DNA from: Dendrocalamus latiflorus | Lineage: Eukaryota > Streptophyta > Magnoliopsida > Poales > Poaceae | Assembly (NCBI GenBank): GCA_017311315.1 | Contig: CM029669.1 | Location: forward strand, 14,510,485-14,574,484 | Length of the DNA stretch: 64,000 nucleotides | Reading direction: 5' to 3' | Part shown: piece by piece, positions 24,232 to 37,693 of the stretch | How positions within the stretch are numbered: the stretch's first letter is position 1 | Layout of the letters: the number at the start of each line of letters is the position of its first letter | The notes under the pieces: model-generated | The model's database searches: none | Told to the model about the DNA's origin: nothing | What the model saw: only the letters and a program-made list of their open reading frames with translations | Translations under genes and position numbers: made by a program

Positions 24232-27200
24232 TCACAACAGTCTATAAGGACAAACCACCCCAAGCTCTCCCCGCAGAGCTAAAAACCCAGCGCTATCCAA
24301 AGGCTTGGTAAAGATATCAGCCAACTGGTGGTCACTCTCCACAAACCGGAGCACTATGTCACCCTTCTCCACATGGTTTCGAAGGAAGTGATATCTGATA
24401 TCAATGTGCTTGGTCCGAGAATGCTGCACTGGGTTCTTAGCCATGTTGATAGTAGAAGTGTTATCACAAAAGAGTGGAACACTGTCGATAACTAACCCAA
24501 AGCCCCGCAGGGTCGAGACCATTCAAAGTACCTGGCTGCAACAACTGGCGGCAGCAACGTACTCGGCCTCTGCGGTGGACTGTGCAACACCGGACTGCTT
24601 CCTAGAAGACCAAGAGACAAGAGAGGTGCCAATGAATTGGCAGGTGCCAGAAGTGCTCTTCCTATCAATCCTACAGCCAGCAAAGTCTGCATCCGAGTAG
24701 GCTCTTAAGGAAAGACAGGACGAAGAAGAGTACCAGATACCATAGTCAATGGTAGCTCGAAGGTACCGAAGAATGCGCTTCACTGCCTGGCGGTGAGACA
24801 CGCGGGGAGAAGCCTGAAACCGAGCACAAAGACACACAGCAAAGTGTATGTCCGGTATCGAGGCAGTGAGGTACAAGAGGGAGCCAATCATGCTGCGATA
24901 CTCCTTCTGATCAACTGGCTCGCCATCCTCATCTGGGTCAAGAGAAGCTATGGACGCCATGGGAATTGACATGGGCTTACCATCACTCATGTCAAAGTGT
25001 CTCAGGAGGTCACGAGTGTACTTGCCCTGATGTAAGACGGTACCCTTCCGAGTCTGCTTGATCTGGAAGCCAAGGAAGAAGGTCAACTCACCCATCATAC
25101 TCATCTCACTGTGAAACAAGAGTATGAGAAGAGCCGCCAAAGATGATGTCATCCACATAAATCTGTACGAGCAGAAGATCAGTGCCATGCCGGCGAATGA
25201 ACAAGGTCTTATCCACTTTACCCATCTCAAAACCATGACTCAACAGATAGGACTTAAGCCTCTCATACCAAGTTTTAGGGGTCTGCTTAAGTCCATACAA
25301 GACTTTGGAAAGCTTGTAGACATGGTTTGGGTATTTGGGGTTCTCAAAACCTGGAGGCTGTCTCACATAGACTTCTTCCTCAATAAACCCATTGAGGAAG
25401 GCACTCTTGACATCCATCTAGTATAGCTTGAAACCCTTAGAAGTTGCGAAAGTAAGCAGGATTCTAATGGCTTCAAGTCTAGCTACATGGGCAAAGGTCT
25501 CCTCAAAATCTAGACCCTTAACCTGGGAGAAGCCCTGAGCTACCAGTCTAGCCTTATTTCGAATGACAACCTCATCCTCACTCTGCTTGTTCTTGAACAC
25601 CCACTTAGTCCCAATGATATTGTGACCTCGAGGGGGCTCAACAAGCGACCAGACCTTGTTTCTCTCGAAATTTTCTAACCCCTCATGCGTGGCATTGACC
25701 CAAGACTCATCAGAAAGAGCATGACAAACATCTTTGGGCTCAAAGGAGGCAACAAAGGCAGAATGGAGACAGAAATGTGACATGCCAGACTTTGAGCGTG
25801 TGACTCGCTCAAAAAGGTCTCCAATCATCTGCTCGGAAGGATGGTCTTTCTGAATATGTCGGGGAGGTCCTAGATGAGAAGAAGAAGTGGCCTCTACCTC
25901 ATGAGCTGACGAGGTAGGAACAGAGCCACTAGCTCCAGAGGAAGCAGGCATAGGCTGATCACCTGGAGGTGCAGTGGAAGAAGGCACCTCAAGGGGAGGA
26001 TGAGGAACAGGATCGGGTAGACAACCCTCATCTGCATCCTCCTCATCATGCACAAAGATGGGCTCGGACTGCTCTACAGAACCTGAGATATCAGGCCTAG
26101 TCCCCGGACTGGCCTCGTTGAAGGTCACCTCACAGGTCTCTACCAACTTACTAGACTTGCAGTTCCAAACCCTATACGCCCGCGAAGAAGTCGAGTAACC
26201 TAGAAAGATACCATCACAAGAACGTGACTCGAACTTGTCTAGGTTCCCAGACTTCAGAATGAAACACTTGCAACCAAACACACAAAAATGAGAGACACTA
26301 GGCTTTCTCCCGTATCTCAGCTCATAGGAAGTGCGATGCAAGTGTGCCCGAAGAAAAACTCTGTTCGAAATATGGCACGCGGTCGCTATAGCCTCAGCCC
26401 AAAACTTCCTAGGTGTAGAATACTCATCAAGCATCGTCCTGGCCATCTCGACCAAGGTACGATTCTTCCTCTCCACGACGCCATTCTGCTGTGGGACGTG
26501 CGGAGAAGAGAACTGGTGCTCTACACCTGTCTCATCGCAGAACCTCTCAAAGTAGGAATTCTTGAACTCCGTGCCATTGTCACTGCGGATCGCTCGTAAG
26601 GCACCCGGGAGCTCAACAGAAAGCCTATTGAAAAGACCTCGAAAATGTGTAAACGTCTCATCCTTTGAGGCTAAGAAAAACACCCAAGAGAACCTCGAGA
26701 AGTCATCGACCACGACAAGAACATAACACTTCCCTCCTGCTGACTGCACTGGGCTGGTCCAACTGTGTCCATGTGGAGCAGCTGTCCTGGTGCATCGGTC
26801 ATAGTCACTGTGACCGGAGGGTGAGAAGCGGCAACCATCTTGCCGTGCCAGCAAGGAGTGTAAACAATATCTTTGACCATCTTGAGTTTCGGCAGACCAC
26901 GAATGAGTTGTGGCCGCTAACTCGGGTCAAATGGTCAAATCCAATATGACCAAGTCTCCTATGCCAGAAGGTAAGGTCACGGGACTTAGACGCAACTAAA
27001 CACCGGAGAGGATCAACAGAAGACTCAGAAAAATCAGCACAAAAGATCCTCCCATAACGAGAAATCCCGCAAACCAGACTACCTGAAGAATCAAGAATTT
27101 TGCAAGCGTTTTTCTTAAAGCTCACCTCAAAACCGTCATCGGTAAGCTGAGAAACAGAAAGCAAATTATACTGCAGCTTACTAACCAAGGCAACATCTTT

Positions 27201-28567
27201 TAAAATAAAAGACTCATTAACGCGCACTTTACCTTTGGCGATGACGCGCCCAGACGAAGCGTCTCCGAAGGTGATAGTCTCATCACCTGGAGCACGGGCT
27301 AGGGAACAGAACCAACGAGAGTCTCCGGTCATGTGTCGTGAACACCCAGAATCTACGAGCCACACCTCTCCCTTCCCTACCCTGTGAACCTCATCGGAGT
27401 CGAAATAGAGCTCGCTGTCGCTGATCTCGCCCTCAAGGGCCATGAAGCACATGCCGGAGAAGTCGTCGCCGCCCTTGGGGTCTTGCTTGTCTGTCCCATC
27501 GTCGTTGCTCCACCCCTCCACTTCACTGAGGTCGAGGTCGTCGAAGGCGGTGAGGATGCGGTGGAAGAGCCTCTTGGCTTTGCCAAGGTCGCAGAACTTC
27601 TTTTTGCCTTGGGCATGAGCTGAGGGCTTCTTGTTGCGGTTCTTGTTGATGTAGTCATTCTTGCTCACACCGTCGTAGTCACCCTTGCTTTTCCCCAACT
27701 TGGGGCAATTTGCCCGAATGTGGTTGGGGCCACCACACTCGAAGCAAATGATTGGGCCACTCCTCTTCCGATCTCTCACCCTCTTGTATGCGTGGGAAAA
27801 CTTTCGGGCTAGAAGGGCTAACTGATCCTCTGGTAGCTGCTCTAACTGATCATCAGTTATGTCACAGAGAGCAGCTAGAGAGAATCCACAAATCGACTCA
27901 GAGGAAGATCCAGAAATCAGACTGCGATCGGTGACTAAGGCCATCGACTGCGACTTCGACCTACGAGAGACTATGTCAATCTCATGAGTCTTGAGGCGTG
28001 AGTACAATGCGTCAAGAGTCAGGGTCGAGAGGCCGGTCGTGTCTTTAATCGTGGTCACCTTCATCTCCCAAACACGCAAATCGAGAGCAGACATCATCTG
28101 TCGAGCATTGTCCGAGTCGGGGTATGTGAGACCGACCGCTCGGACGTTGCTCAGAATCTTGTGAAAACGCGCGAAGCACTCATCCAAGACTCACCAACGA
28201 GCATTTCAAACTTGTTGTAATCTCGCTTGAACTGGTCCTGTCGAGCCGTCTTAATCTGGGTGGTGCCCTCATGGTATGCATCGAGGGTCTCCCAGATGTC
28301 GAAGGCCGACGTCAGATGAGAGATGCGATCGAACTCGCTTCTGCTCAGACCCTGAATTATGATGTTCCTCGCCTTAGCGTTCGCCTCAACATCAAGCATA
28401 TTTCCAGCGTTGATGTTTTCATCGGCAGGAACAACATATCGCACCTTGACCTTGCGCCAGATGGCGTAGCCCTGAGCCTAGATGTAGGTCTCCATCCGGC
28501 TCTTCCAGAAGGGATAGTCGATCCCATCGAAGACCGGGGGCTTGGTCGAGTATTTATCTATCGCCAT
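24232..28567 (-). pseudogene. Copia-3 Gag-Pol, several stops and frameshifts
   Basis: Gag starts at ATG 28567 (minus). Breaks are TAG at 28478-28480, a frameshift near 28170-28190, another near 26800-26880, TAG at 25418-25420 just before MDVKSAFLNG, a frameshift near 25110-25160, and TGA at about 24523-24525. Intact blocks include the Gag knuckle CFECGGPNHIRANC (about 27700-27755), protease WLVDSGCSRHMTG (about 27330-27370), integrase VVVDDFSRF, IRSDNGTEF and QQNGVVERKNRT (about 26455-26720), RT MDVKSAFLNG (about 25400) and YVDDIIFG (about 25140), and RNase H STAEAEYVAAA (about 24545-24585). Most active-site residues survive, so inactivation is recent. Both TAGs fall where the family has glutamine. 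Confidence 0.92.
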
Positions 28568-28623
28568 GGCTCTAAAGACCGGTTAAGATCTATGAGGAAG
28601 AGCTAACCGGCTCTGATACCAAG

Positions 28624-30368
28624 TGTTGGATCAAAATTGGCAACAGAGGGGGGTGAATGTTGCTAATTAAAAATTTCTCCCCCTAAAGTGATCTCTTGAG
28701 ATTTTTCTCACCAAAAGCTATAAAGCTATGATGAGAAATAACTCATGCTTACTGGAGATTTAATCTGGACAGCAAACACAAGAACTCGTCAATTAAACCA
28801 ACAGAGATGAAGAGCTGACAGCACAAAGTGCTCAGGCCGGTCTGACCGCTCTCACACGGCTGGTCTGACCGGTCCTGAGGCACCGGTCTGACCGCACTGG
28901 GGTCGGTCTGACCGCTGGCATATGGGCGGTCTGGCCGTCGGTATAATACCGGTCAGACCGGCCCTAATTCCAGCAGGAGCCGACTGAAACTCTGAAGGAC
29001 ATAAAAAACTGAATCTTGCTTAAACTAGAGAAAGGGATGAAAGGATTCTATTCTCCTTAGACCACAAGCTTAAGAAAATGTTCCAGATAGCCTTGGGACC
29101 CTTGAACTCCAAAGATTTCAACTAGAGAGCAAGAAATTTAGATTATGACAAAAATCTGAAACTTTTGCAAGAACTGAACCAAAATCCAAATTACTCATTG
29201 ATCGTGTATCCTTTGTTCATGAGCTTTTGCAATTATAAGCACTCAAAAGCCCAAATCTCAAGCCTTCTCCCAAAGGGAATCAAGGAGTTCCATCATCCCC
29301 TGCTTGAAAAACCCTAGAACTCAAATAGCAGAGGAGCAACTGACGAGGGCTTGAGAGATTACAGAAATCATTGAATCATCAACTTGATCTCAAAAATGGA
29401 ATGGCCAAATGGCCTTTAGTCTTTCCCATCACGGACAGATCAAGAAACAGCTAGAGGATAAAAGATTCAACTCAAGAACTCAAGAAAACTAAGCAAGAAT
29501 AGAACATTTCAGAAACTGAAATTTATCACAAGGAAAGCCAGGAAATGAGAATAGCCAACAAAATCATCCTTGTTTTGATTGAGAGGAAGAACGAGGAATG
29601 ATTACATAGGGATTACAATCATCTCCTCACATCAAGAACACAAGAACTCCTCTCATTTCTTAGAACCACACAGAGATAGGGAGCTATGGGAGACTAAAAG
29701 AACACCTACTGCTCCATCTCACCAACCCTCACCAACTAAAGCCTCAAAGCAAAACAACCTTCCCAAAGGCCATTTTGACTAAAAGCAAAACCCTAAAAGC
29801 CATGCACTCCCCCTCAAGACATGCATGCACCAGGAGACATTCCCTCCTTATATAGGCTTTGGCTAACGGGTCTCCAACCCGTTTTGCACGCTAATTCCGA
29901 ACGGAAACCGCTTCACTTGTGCAGCCTTGCGAAATTACCAAATCGCCCCTCCTGCACCTTCCGGGAAGTTTCCTCGTTTCTTTCCGTCCAAGCCTCGCAA
30001 CCACCTCGAGTCCTCGCCGTCTTCGGCACACCTCGACCGTTCTGACCTCGGCACCGCCTGCGCCTAGTCCGGTCATCCCGTGCCTCGCCACGACTCCACC
30101 TCGACGTCCTGCGGCCATCACAGACAAGAAACACATCACATAGCACCGCTTGACATATGTAGTCACAATTAGCATCAACAAATCGAACTCAAGCATAAAA
30201 TGGCCCAAAGGCTCAAACGGGAAGAAGAATATGCCTCAAGTCCGACTAACCAAACCCGACTGAGCCAAATGCCATCATGGCACGAAGCGCACAAACCAAA
30301 CTCAATCTTTCCAAACTGCTTGTCAATTACTCATCACAAGCATGTGGTCACCTCCACATGGTCTCGCA
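28624..30368 (-). repeat. Copia-3 5' LTR (1745 bp)
   Basis: It is nearly identical to 20779-22525. On the minus strand the TATA box (CCTATATAAGG) lies at 29846-29856, and the LTR ends at 28624 next to the primer site. It would drive the Copia-3 transcript leftward. Confidence 0.95.
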
Positions 30369-31200
30369 ACAAGGCCATCGATCAGATAAAGAAAATTCCT
30401 CAACCTGGCCTATATAAGAAAGAGAAGATGTCTCCCAAAGGTAAGAAGAATCACAAACCTAATACAAAAGAGGTTCTTATGATTTCAAAAAATTTCACTA
30501 AGGGCTAGAAAGATTATTCCAGTCGGAATAAGACAAAAGCTCCGATCAATGAATCTAAGAAGAATAAAAGGTGGTGTCCACTTCGTTAAGTAGCAGGGCA
30601 TGATCTTCATAGCTGTCATGCCTGGCAGAAGAAGTTGGAATATTATTATTAGGGTAAGGGTTATTTTCTCTCCATTCAGGAGATCGGAGAACCGAGCTCC
30701 AAGAAGGACAAGGATGATGATGAAGAGATAGACTATCAGGAGCCACAACACACCATTGATATGATCTTTGGTAGGTCTTCCTCCTAGGAGTCCAGACGCC
30801 ATCTAAAGACTGTGGAGTGGGAAGTCAACCTCACCAAATCTTCAATCACCATCAAGCCTTCCAGGTGGTTGAAAACAACCATCTCCTTCAGCCGGGAAGA
30901 CTGCACTATTCCTTCAACTCGACCAGACATGTTCTCTATTATCGTAAAACCAGCCATAAATAATTGCAAAGCCAATCAAGTTTTAGTAAATGGTGGTAGT
31001 TCTCTCAACATTTTATTTACAGAAGCTTTAAAAGAAATGCAAGTTCCCAATCAAAGATAAAGCCTGTGAAGTATGCCTTTCATGGCATAGTCCTAGGATA
31101 TACTGCCAAACTGACAGAGCAAGTTTTTCTACCAGTTACATTCAGAAGTCCAGACAACTTTGGAACAGAAAGAATCTCATTTGATGTGGTAGACTTTGAG
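30369..31200 (+). pseudogene. Tat element gag C-terminus and protease
   Basis: The frame continues from the gag broken at 20778. It shows a basic KKNHKPNTKEV stretch, a damaged zinc knuckle (about 30570-30625, ending HDLHSCHAW) and a protease block with VLVNGGSSLNILF (about 30981-31020). The catalytic position that is D in this family (VDGGS) is N here, which would inactivate the protease. Stops occur at 30508-30510, about 30588, about 30650 and 30787. Confidence 0.78.
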
Positions 31201-34200
31201 ACTGCATATAACAGGGTCGACTGACATTAGCAAAGTCTTGGTGGCCACGCATTATAGTTACCAAAGTCTTAAGATGCAAGGACCAAAACGGGTCATAATA
31301 GTTCGAGGGGATAGGAAGATGGCATATGCATGTGATCATAAATCCGTAAAACTATTTGATGAACTTTTGACCAGAAATGCTAAGCCATTTTTTTGTGTAG
31401 GCCAAGCACTCGAGACTAAAGGTGGACCCAAAACCCTTCGACCAGATAAAGGAGATTCCACTCGATAAGGACAATTCTCTAGAAAATGTCAAAATGTTGT
31501 TTGGACTCAAACATACTAGTGCCACCTTCCAAAAAATATTGGTTGGGGCAGGACTCGACCCCAAATAGGATGAGTCGCTCATCTCCTTCCTCCGAGCAAA
31601 CACTCATGTATTCACATGGCAGGCATCCGATATGCCTGGAGTCCCTAGGGAGGTGATTGAGCACAGCCTAGTGCTCTGGCCTGACAAAAAACCGGTCAAG
31701 AGAAAGCTAAGGTGCTTTGCACTCGACCAGAAGGGGTAATTTAGTCGGAGATCGACAAGCTTCTTAAGGCTGGGTTTATTTGTGTGGTCAACCACCTAGA
31801 GGGGCTAGCCAATCCTGTAATGGTTAGGAAAAGTAGTGAGAAATGATAAATGTGTATTGATTTCACAAACCTTTTAAAAGCTTATCTGAGGGATGACTTC
31901 CCCTTCCACGTATCGATCAGCTTGTTGACTCTACTTCTGGGTGTGAGTTATCAAGCTTTTTAGATGCATATTCAGGTACCACCAGATTAGCTTGAGTGAA
32001 GAGGATGAAGAGAAAACTTCCTTCATCACACCATATGGAATTTTTTGTTACATCAAAATGTTGTTTGGTCTCCAAAACGCTAGCGCTACTTTTCAAAGGT
32101 TAATGCAAAAAACCTTTAGTCTTCAGATTGGTCGTAACATAGAGGCCTATATTGATGACTTGGTCGTGAAAAGTATCAATATCGAAGATCATATATCTAA
32201 TCTGCAAGAAACTTTCACTAACTTAAGACTACATAACTTTAAGTTGAATCTGAAGAAATGTGTGTTCGGAGTTTTGTCTGGAAAATTTCTTGGTTTCCTA
32301 GTTTCAACTAGAGGAATTGAAGCAAATCCAGAAAAAAATAGCGTCCATTGAGTAGATGTGCCCTCTGACCACAGGAAGGAAGTCCAAAAACTAACTGGTT
32401 GTATGGTAGCATTAAGTTGTTTCCATAGCATAGTTGGAAGAAAAAGGATTATCTTTCTTTATGCTTCTTTGGGAATATGGAAATTTTAATGGACTAAAGA
32501 AGCAAACGATGCCTTTGAAGAGCTTAAAAGGTACCTTACAAGTGTCTCGGTCTTATTCTCTCCAAGACTAGAAGAAATCTTGCTCTTATATTTGGCTCTG
32601 ACACTAGAAGCAATTAGAACCGTACTGGTTGTTGAGCGTGACAATATTGAACTAGTATATTACATAAGTGAAGCCTAAAATGGACTAAAAGAGTGATATC
32701 TAAAGATACAAAAGTTGTTATATGCCCTTCTTATGACTTCAAGGAAACTAAGATATTACTTCCAGGCCCACAAAGTGGTCGTATCGACTGGATACCCTCT
32801 AGGTCAAGTTGGGGAGTTTGATCTCTATTTCATTCCATGAACAACAATTAAGTCTCAGGCTTTAGCATAATTCATTACCGAATGGACAAACCCTGAACCC
32901 ACCTAAGGGCTCGAGTACGAACACCACGAGGAGTAGACTATGTACTTCGATGGTTCCTTGACTTTAAAAGGCTCGGGGGCTAGGGTAGTCCTGGTTTCTC
33001 GTACTGGAGAAAACATAAAATACGCTATCCAGTTAAACTTCTCTGCTACAACTAATGTGACAGAATATGAAGGTTTGCTAGTAGGGCTTTGAGCAGCCAA
33101 AGCGCTCAGGATTCGCAGATTATTAGTGACAGGCGATTCTCAACTAGTAGCGAATCAAGTCGAGAAAGAGTACCAATGCTCGATTATTGTGATGTCGTCT
33201 TATCTAGCGGAAGTAAGAAAACTTGAAAGGCATTTCTTTGGTTTTGAGATGCAACATATTTCTAGAAAGGAAAACTTTCTAGTAGACTAGTTGGCACAGA
33301 TGACTTCCTCAAGATCACCCATCCCGCCCATAGTTTTTCTCGAGTAACTGGACACAAACCCTTGGTAGTCGAGCATTCTGAAGACGCTCCACTGGAAGTC
33401 ACTCAGATCGACCCCAACAATGATTGGATGGTATCAATCTATGAATATCTTCAGCATAGCACACTTCCTGAAGATGACATAGAGGCTGATCGTACAACTC
33501 AAAAAACCAAATCATACACCCTGATCGAATGTACCCTTTACAAACGGGCAACTCACAGATGTTGATGAGATGTTTATCTCGAAAGGATGATTTGAAATTA
33601 CTATTTGATGTACATGGAGGAGTCTGTGGAGCACATCATTCAAAAGATCTCCATGATCCAAAAGATCATGTGACAAAGTGTGTACAATATCAGTTTTACA
33701 GTCAATAAATACATCAATCCGCACAAGCTTTGCAAACAATACCTCTATCTTGGCCTTTTGCAACTTGAGTGCTACACATTCTGGGACCTTTTCTAGGAGC
33801 CCCCGGGGGGCTTTGAATTCATTTTTTTGTAATGATTGATACACTCACAAAATGAATAGAAGCAAAGCCGATTGTTAAAATAACAACTGAAGCTAACAAG
33901 AAATTTATCACAAAATGTGATTATACAATTTGGTGTACCTAGTCATATAATCGTAGATAACGGTACCCAGTTTTTGAGCGATAATTTTTAGAAATTCTAC
34001 GAGGATCTAGATATCAAGGTATGTTACGCCTTAGTGGCTCATCCATAGAGTAACAGGGCAGTAGAAAAAGCTAACAGTATACTAATACAAGGGATAAAAC
34101 ACTGAGTGTTCAACCAGTTAATACAACGGTAAGGAGCTTGAGTACAATAACTTCCTTTTGTATTATGGGTTGTTTGGACCATGACCATTCATGTTACCAT

Positions 34201-34385
34201 TTTTCTAGTTTACAGTACCAAAGCCATGCTTCATCTAGAACTAAAGATTGGCTCTACCTAGATAGATCGTTATAATGAAAATGATCAAGAAAATCGATGG
34301 ATCGATGACATCAACTTCCTTAAAGAATGACAAAATGCAGCCCTAATATGATCGATGGTCTACCAATAAGCCATGTGGAGGTACC
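31200..34385 (+). pseudogene. Tat element RT, RNase H and integrase (N-terminal part)
   Basis: RT pieces include DDFPFHVSISLLTLLLG-type remnants of the LPRIDQLVDST block (about 31893-31945) and an open block at 31992-32351 with FITPYGIFCYIKMLFGLQNA and IEAYIDDLVVKS. RNase H follows (MYFDGSLTLKGSGARVV, about 32940-32990; VTEYEGLLVG; VTGDSQLVANQVEKEY, to about 33170). Integrase follows (VDNGTQF-type block at about 33953-33975, RAVEKAN at about 34050-34070). Several stops and frameshifts are present. The integrase is cut at 34385 by the solo LTR and resumes at 39266. Confidence 0.82.
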
Positions 34386-37300
34386 TGTAAGACCCTAGAT
34401 TTTACAATCCGAAATCCTCTGTAATTCCACCGCACTATTCCCTAGATCAGTAGATAGTGCTCACAGATTACAGTTCTGATTATCAAAGTACATATTATGC
34501 GGAAGCGTAAATATAGTAGTAAACTTACCCATGGGCCGATTAGGCCGAAATCAATAAATTGCAGCAGCGGAAGAACGAAGCACCCAAGTGGGACCTTCAG
34601 GACATGCCCACAGGCAGCCAACTGGAGGTTCGCGACCTAGCTCTCGACATCTTCATCTTCTTTGCCAATAGTGTTGCTGAAGTGTATTGATATGATTCCT
34701 GATTCTGGATTTGTTGTGAAAGCGAGTGTGAGCACAAACCACCGTGCTCCGCGAGCCAATACACAGGATGCAAATAATAGTATGCATGGCTTATCAAAGG
34801 AGAGGCTCGGGTTATTTTATTTGCCACAAATTGCTTTTGAAATATGATACATAGAAATTTCCTGAGACCTAGCAGTTTAACCAAAACGTAATGTGTGAAA
34901 GAATGCAATAATAGTAATAGCGATCCAGATTCCATCCACCGTTACATGGCCTCTGCACCATATGCATAATCCTTCAGCGTCATAACCGCTTAACTTATCA
35001 TTGGGGCGACACCCAGGGCAACACAAATAAGGGCCTTTCTCTGCCCTCCACTTTATCATTTCCACCCACAAAGTTTTTGAAACAGAACTATATCTAGTTA
35101 AGTTCTCATGTCCGCCCTTGACCGTGGGCACGGCTATTCGAATAGTTTTAGACTCTGCAGAGTTCGCACACTTTACCCACAAGAGATAAATCCACTCGTT
35201 GCCCCCACATGATTCCTTAGCCATGCGGTTGAGTAGACTATCACAGGGCCTTTACAATGCATAGTCCTACTGTGGTTACGCCCGCTAAGGTCTATCTTCC
35301 GTAGTATGCGCACATACCTCGGGAAGGGTCCCTCGTGAGCCATCACGGGCAAAGGCGGGGATGCAACCATCCATCCCTTTGCTCGTGGTCATACCTTCAC
35401 GTAACCACCTTAGAGCCACACAAATTAGTAAACCCTGCCTACACTTTGCTAGCTTGTGGTTGTACTGTTGTACACTGGGAGATCATCACAAGATTCGGTC
35501 CTTAGGGTTACCTGGGCGGTTCTACCACTAACCACTTTGTGCTTCCACTGCACCACTCACTCACACCCTCGAACCATCCGCCCAGATAATTCAGCCACTT
35601 GAGGTTTTTGGGGGCATAAAATATCCATAACCAAATATACCAATCATTCCCACCATGACTGCCCAACCAAGTTCTCATAATTCAAAGTGATGCTTTGGGG
35701 CAGTTTTGGTGCCCCCGTTTATCTAAGCAGTACTAAGCATGGCGTATAGATATGGACTTATTTTCAAAAGCTAACCATTATAATTTTTCCACTAGGGTGA
35801 CAAGGCTCACATGTTCAATATTCCTAAGAGGGGTGTAATACTAATCAAGTTGAACAATGGGCATATAACTAAAGTTTTCAAATCAAACATATATTTGCAC
35901 ATAAAATAACAGCATGCAATTTGATATTTTAAACAAAAGTAATTTGCATAAAATGTAGGTTCAACATGATCAAAGTATTGACTCGCCTGGTGCGGTTTAC
36001 CGCGGTCTTGAGCTCACACAATGCTTTCTCTTGAGCTTTTGGTTTCTATCTTCACTTCGAGCTTGATCTCGCTTGATCCATTGAATCTTCACGACTCCTG
36101 ATTTCTAATTACGCGATAAATGACTGAATCTAAATAAAAGCAAATAACTCAAAAGATCCAAATAACTCCGTATAAATTCACTTTAGTTTTATTATAAGTT
36201 AACGGGTGATTTGAGGCAAGGTTGGTAATAGAATACGATAACTTGATCCTTTATTTATAATTTCTTTTGTTATTTTTGTATTTATCAAGGAAGTTCCATG
36301 AGTTAAGTTGAGCCTATGAATTGGTATATTTTGTCGAGTGCTAATGTTCAAGGCATATGATCTATGTATATATATAAGTAATGTTTGCAATTTTTTGCTT
36401 ACCGAGTTAACCTTATGGTCTATGTTTATAGCATTTTATGGTATGATATTTTATATACCTCCATTTATTACTAGGCTAAGTTTAATTTGAATTAGGGTCT
36501 ATTTATACGGGTCCCAGCTTGCTATATATACAGTTATGCTCAATATTACTATATACTAAAGCTAGTGTTAATATTTAGCTAATGGCACTATTTTTATCCT
36601 GCTTATACATTAGCTACCATTAGGCTTATTTTTACCCCTAATTTTAGTTTAAACTAGTTATCTGAGCAAAGCTTGGTTTATAAAGGTATATTTCAATATT
36701 TGCTATTTTAGCAAAATCTACGGTTAAAATTTATTCAATGAAGGCATGTTGAATACTGGGCATATATTTAATTATAATTAATGGTAGCCTTTGAACATTT
36801 ATTCAAAAGAGATTTTCTTTTTTATTGCCCTTAATTTAGTATTTAACCATTTAATTTATTTAGGCAAATCACATTGATTGTTTATGTGTGATAACTAGTC
36901 CAAATACTAGTGGCTTTATACCCAAATCATCTAATAGTCAAAAATGGTCCTCTTGGTTGCTTAGGGCTTAGAGATGGTGATTAAGGTCAATATCATGCTA
37001 TGGTCAATCCCTATGATGTTCACTAATATACAATGACTTAGGTTTTATCTTAATTTAAAATTATTTATCTGGGCAAAGATTGTTCTATAGAATCTCATTT
37101 CATTATCTACCATTTAGCAAAAGTCTATCATTAAGATTTATTTCGTGGCATGATAATTATTAGGGCATATATGTTTATATTTTAATTAAGGGTAAAATCT
37201 GTTAAATTTGGATATTTAATCAAAATCATAATGCCGTTATTAATATCTTTAATTAATAATAACTCTTTTAATTAATTATTCAAACCATATAATTAATCAT

Positions 37301-37451
37301 ATATGAGCTAATTCAAATTTAAATCTTTAAACAATCTCATTTACATTCTATTTAAATTTTTATCAGCTTCTCTAAACCATTCCCTAATTTTTCATGATTT
37401 TTATCAATTAAAATGAGCTACAAAAATTAGATTAAAAAGGTGGGAAATAGG

Positions 37452-37525
37452 GTGCTGCAGGCTGATTTGAACACAGGACCTGAGGGGCATGGAAACCTTA
37501 AGCGCGCTAAGCTAGCTATTGGGGA
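37452..37525 (-). other. tRNA-like module 1 in the solo LTR
   Basis: Read on the minus strand, an A-box-like AGCTTAGCGCGC (37502-37513) is followed by a B-box-like GTGTTCAAATC (37464-37474) at tRNA-like spacing. It lies next to module 2, as if the module had been duplicated in this LTR. Confidence 0.4.
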
Positions 37526-37613
37526 TCTCGGTGTTTCGTGATTTGCATCCGATGGAATGTGAACTAAGGCAGAGAAGTCGGCCGATAAAATAATTAAAAC
37601 CTAACTACAAACA

Positions 37614-37693
37614 AGGGCAGCTGGGGATCGAACTCGGGATCTCTCGGCTACAAATCCTAACATGAGCGCTGCTAGCCAACTCATCCTCGGGTG
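37614..37693 (-). other. tRNA-like module 2 in the solo LTR
   Basis: On the minus strand it has an A-box-like TGGCTAGCAGCGC (37666-37678) and a B-box-like GAGTTCGATCC (37625-37635). It sits at the edge of the GC-rich tract, the same place as the module at 2266-2330 in the other LTR, and shares the text CCGAGTTCGA with it. Confidence 0.45.

Larger units (their letters stand above)
20779..30368 (-). mobile_element. Copia-3: SIRE/Maximus-like Ty1/copia element, minus strand, complete ends
   Basis: Two long LTRs (20779-22525 and 28624-30368) flank a minus-strand gag-pol. The 5-bp target duplication is ACAAG (20774-20778 and 30369-30373). On the minus strand the primer site is TGGTATCAGAGC (28610-28621) and the purine tract is AAGGGGAGAT before 22525. 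The RT motif YVDDIIFG and the protease LVDSGCSRHMTG are typical of the SIRE/Maximus lineage. The LTRs differ at about 11 sites in the first ~370 bp and less beyond, so it is much younger than its Tat host. The coding region carries several stops and frameshifts. Confidence 0.93.
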
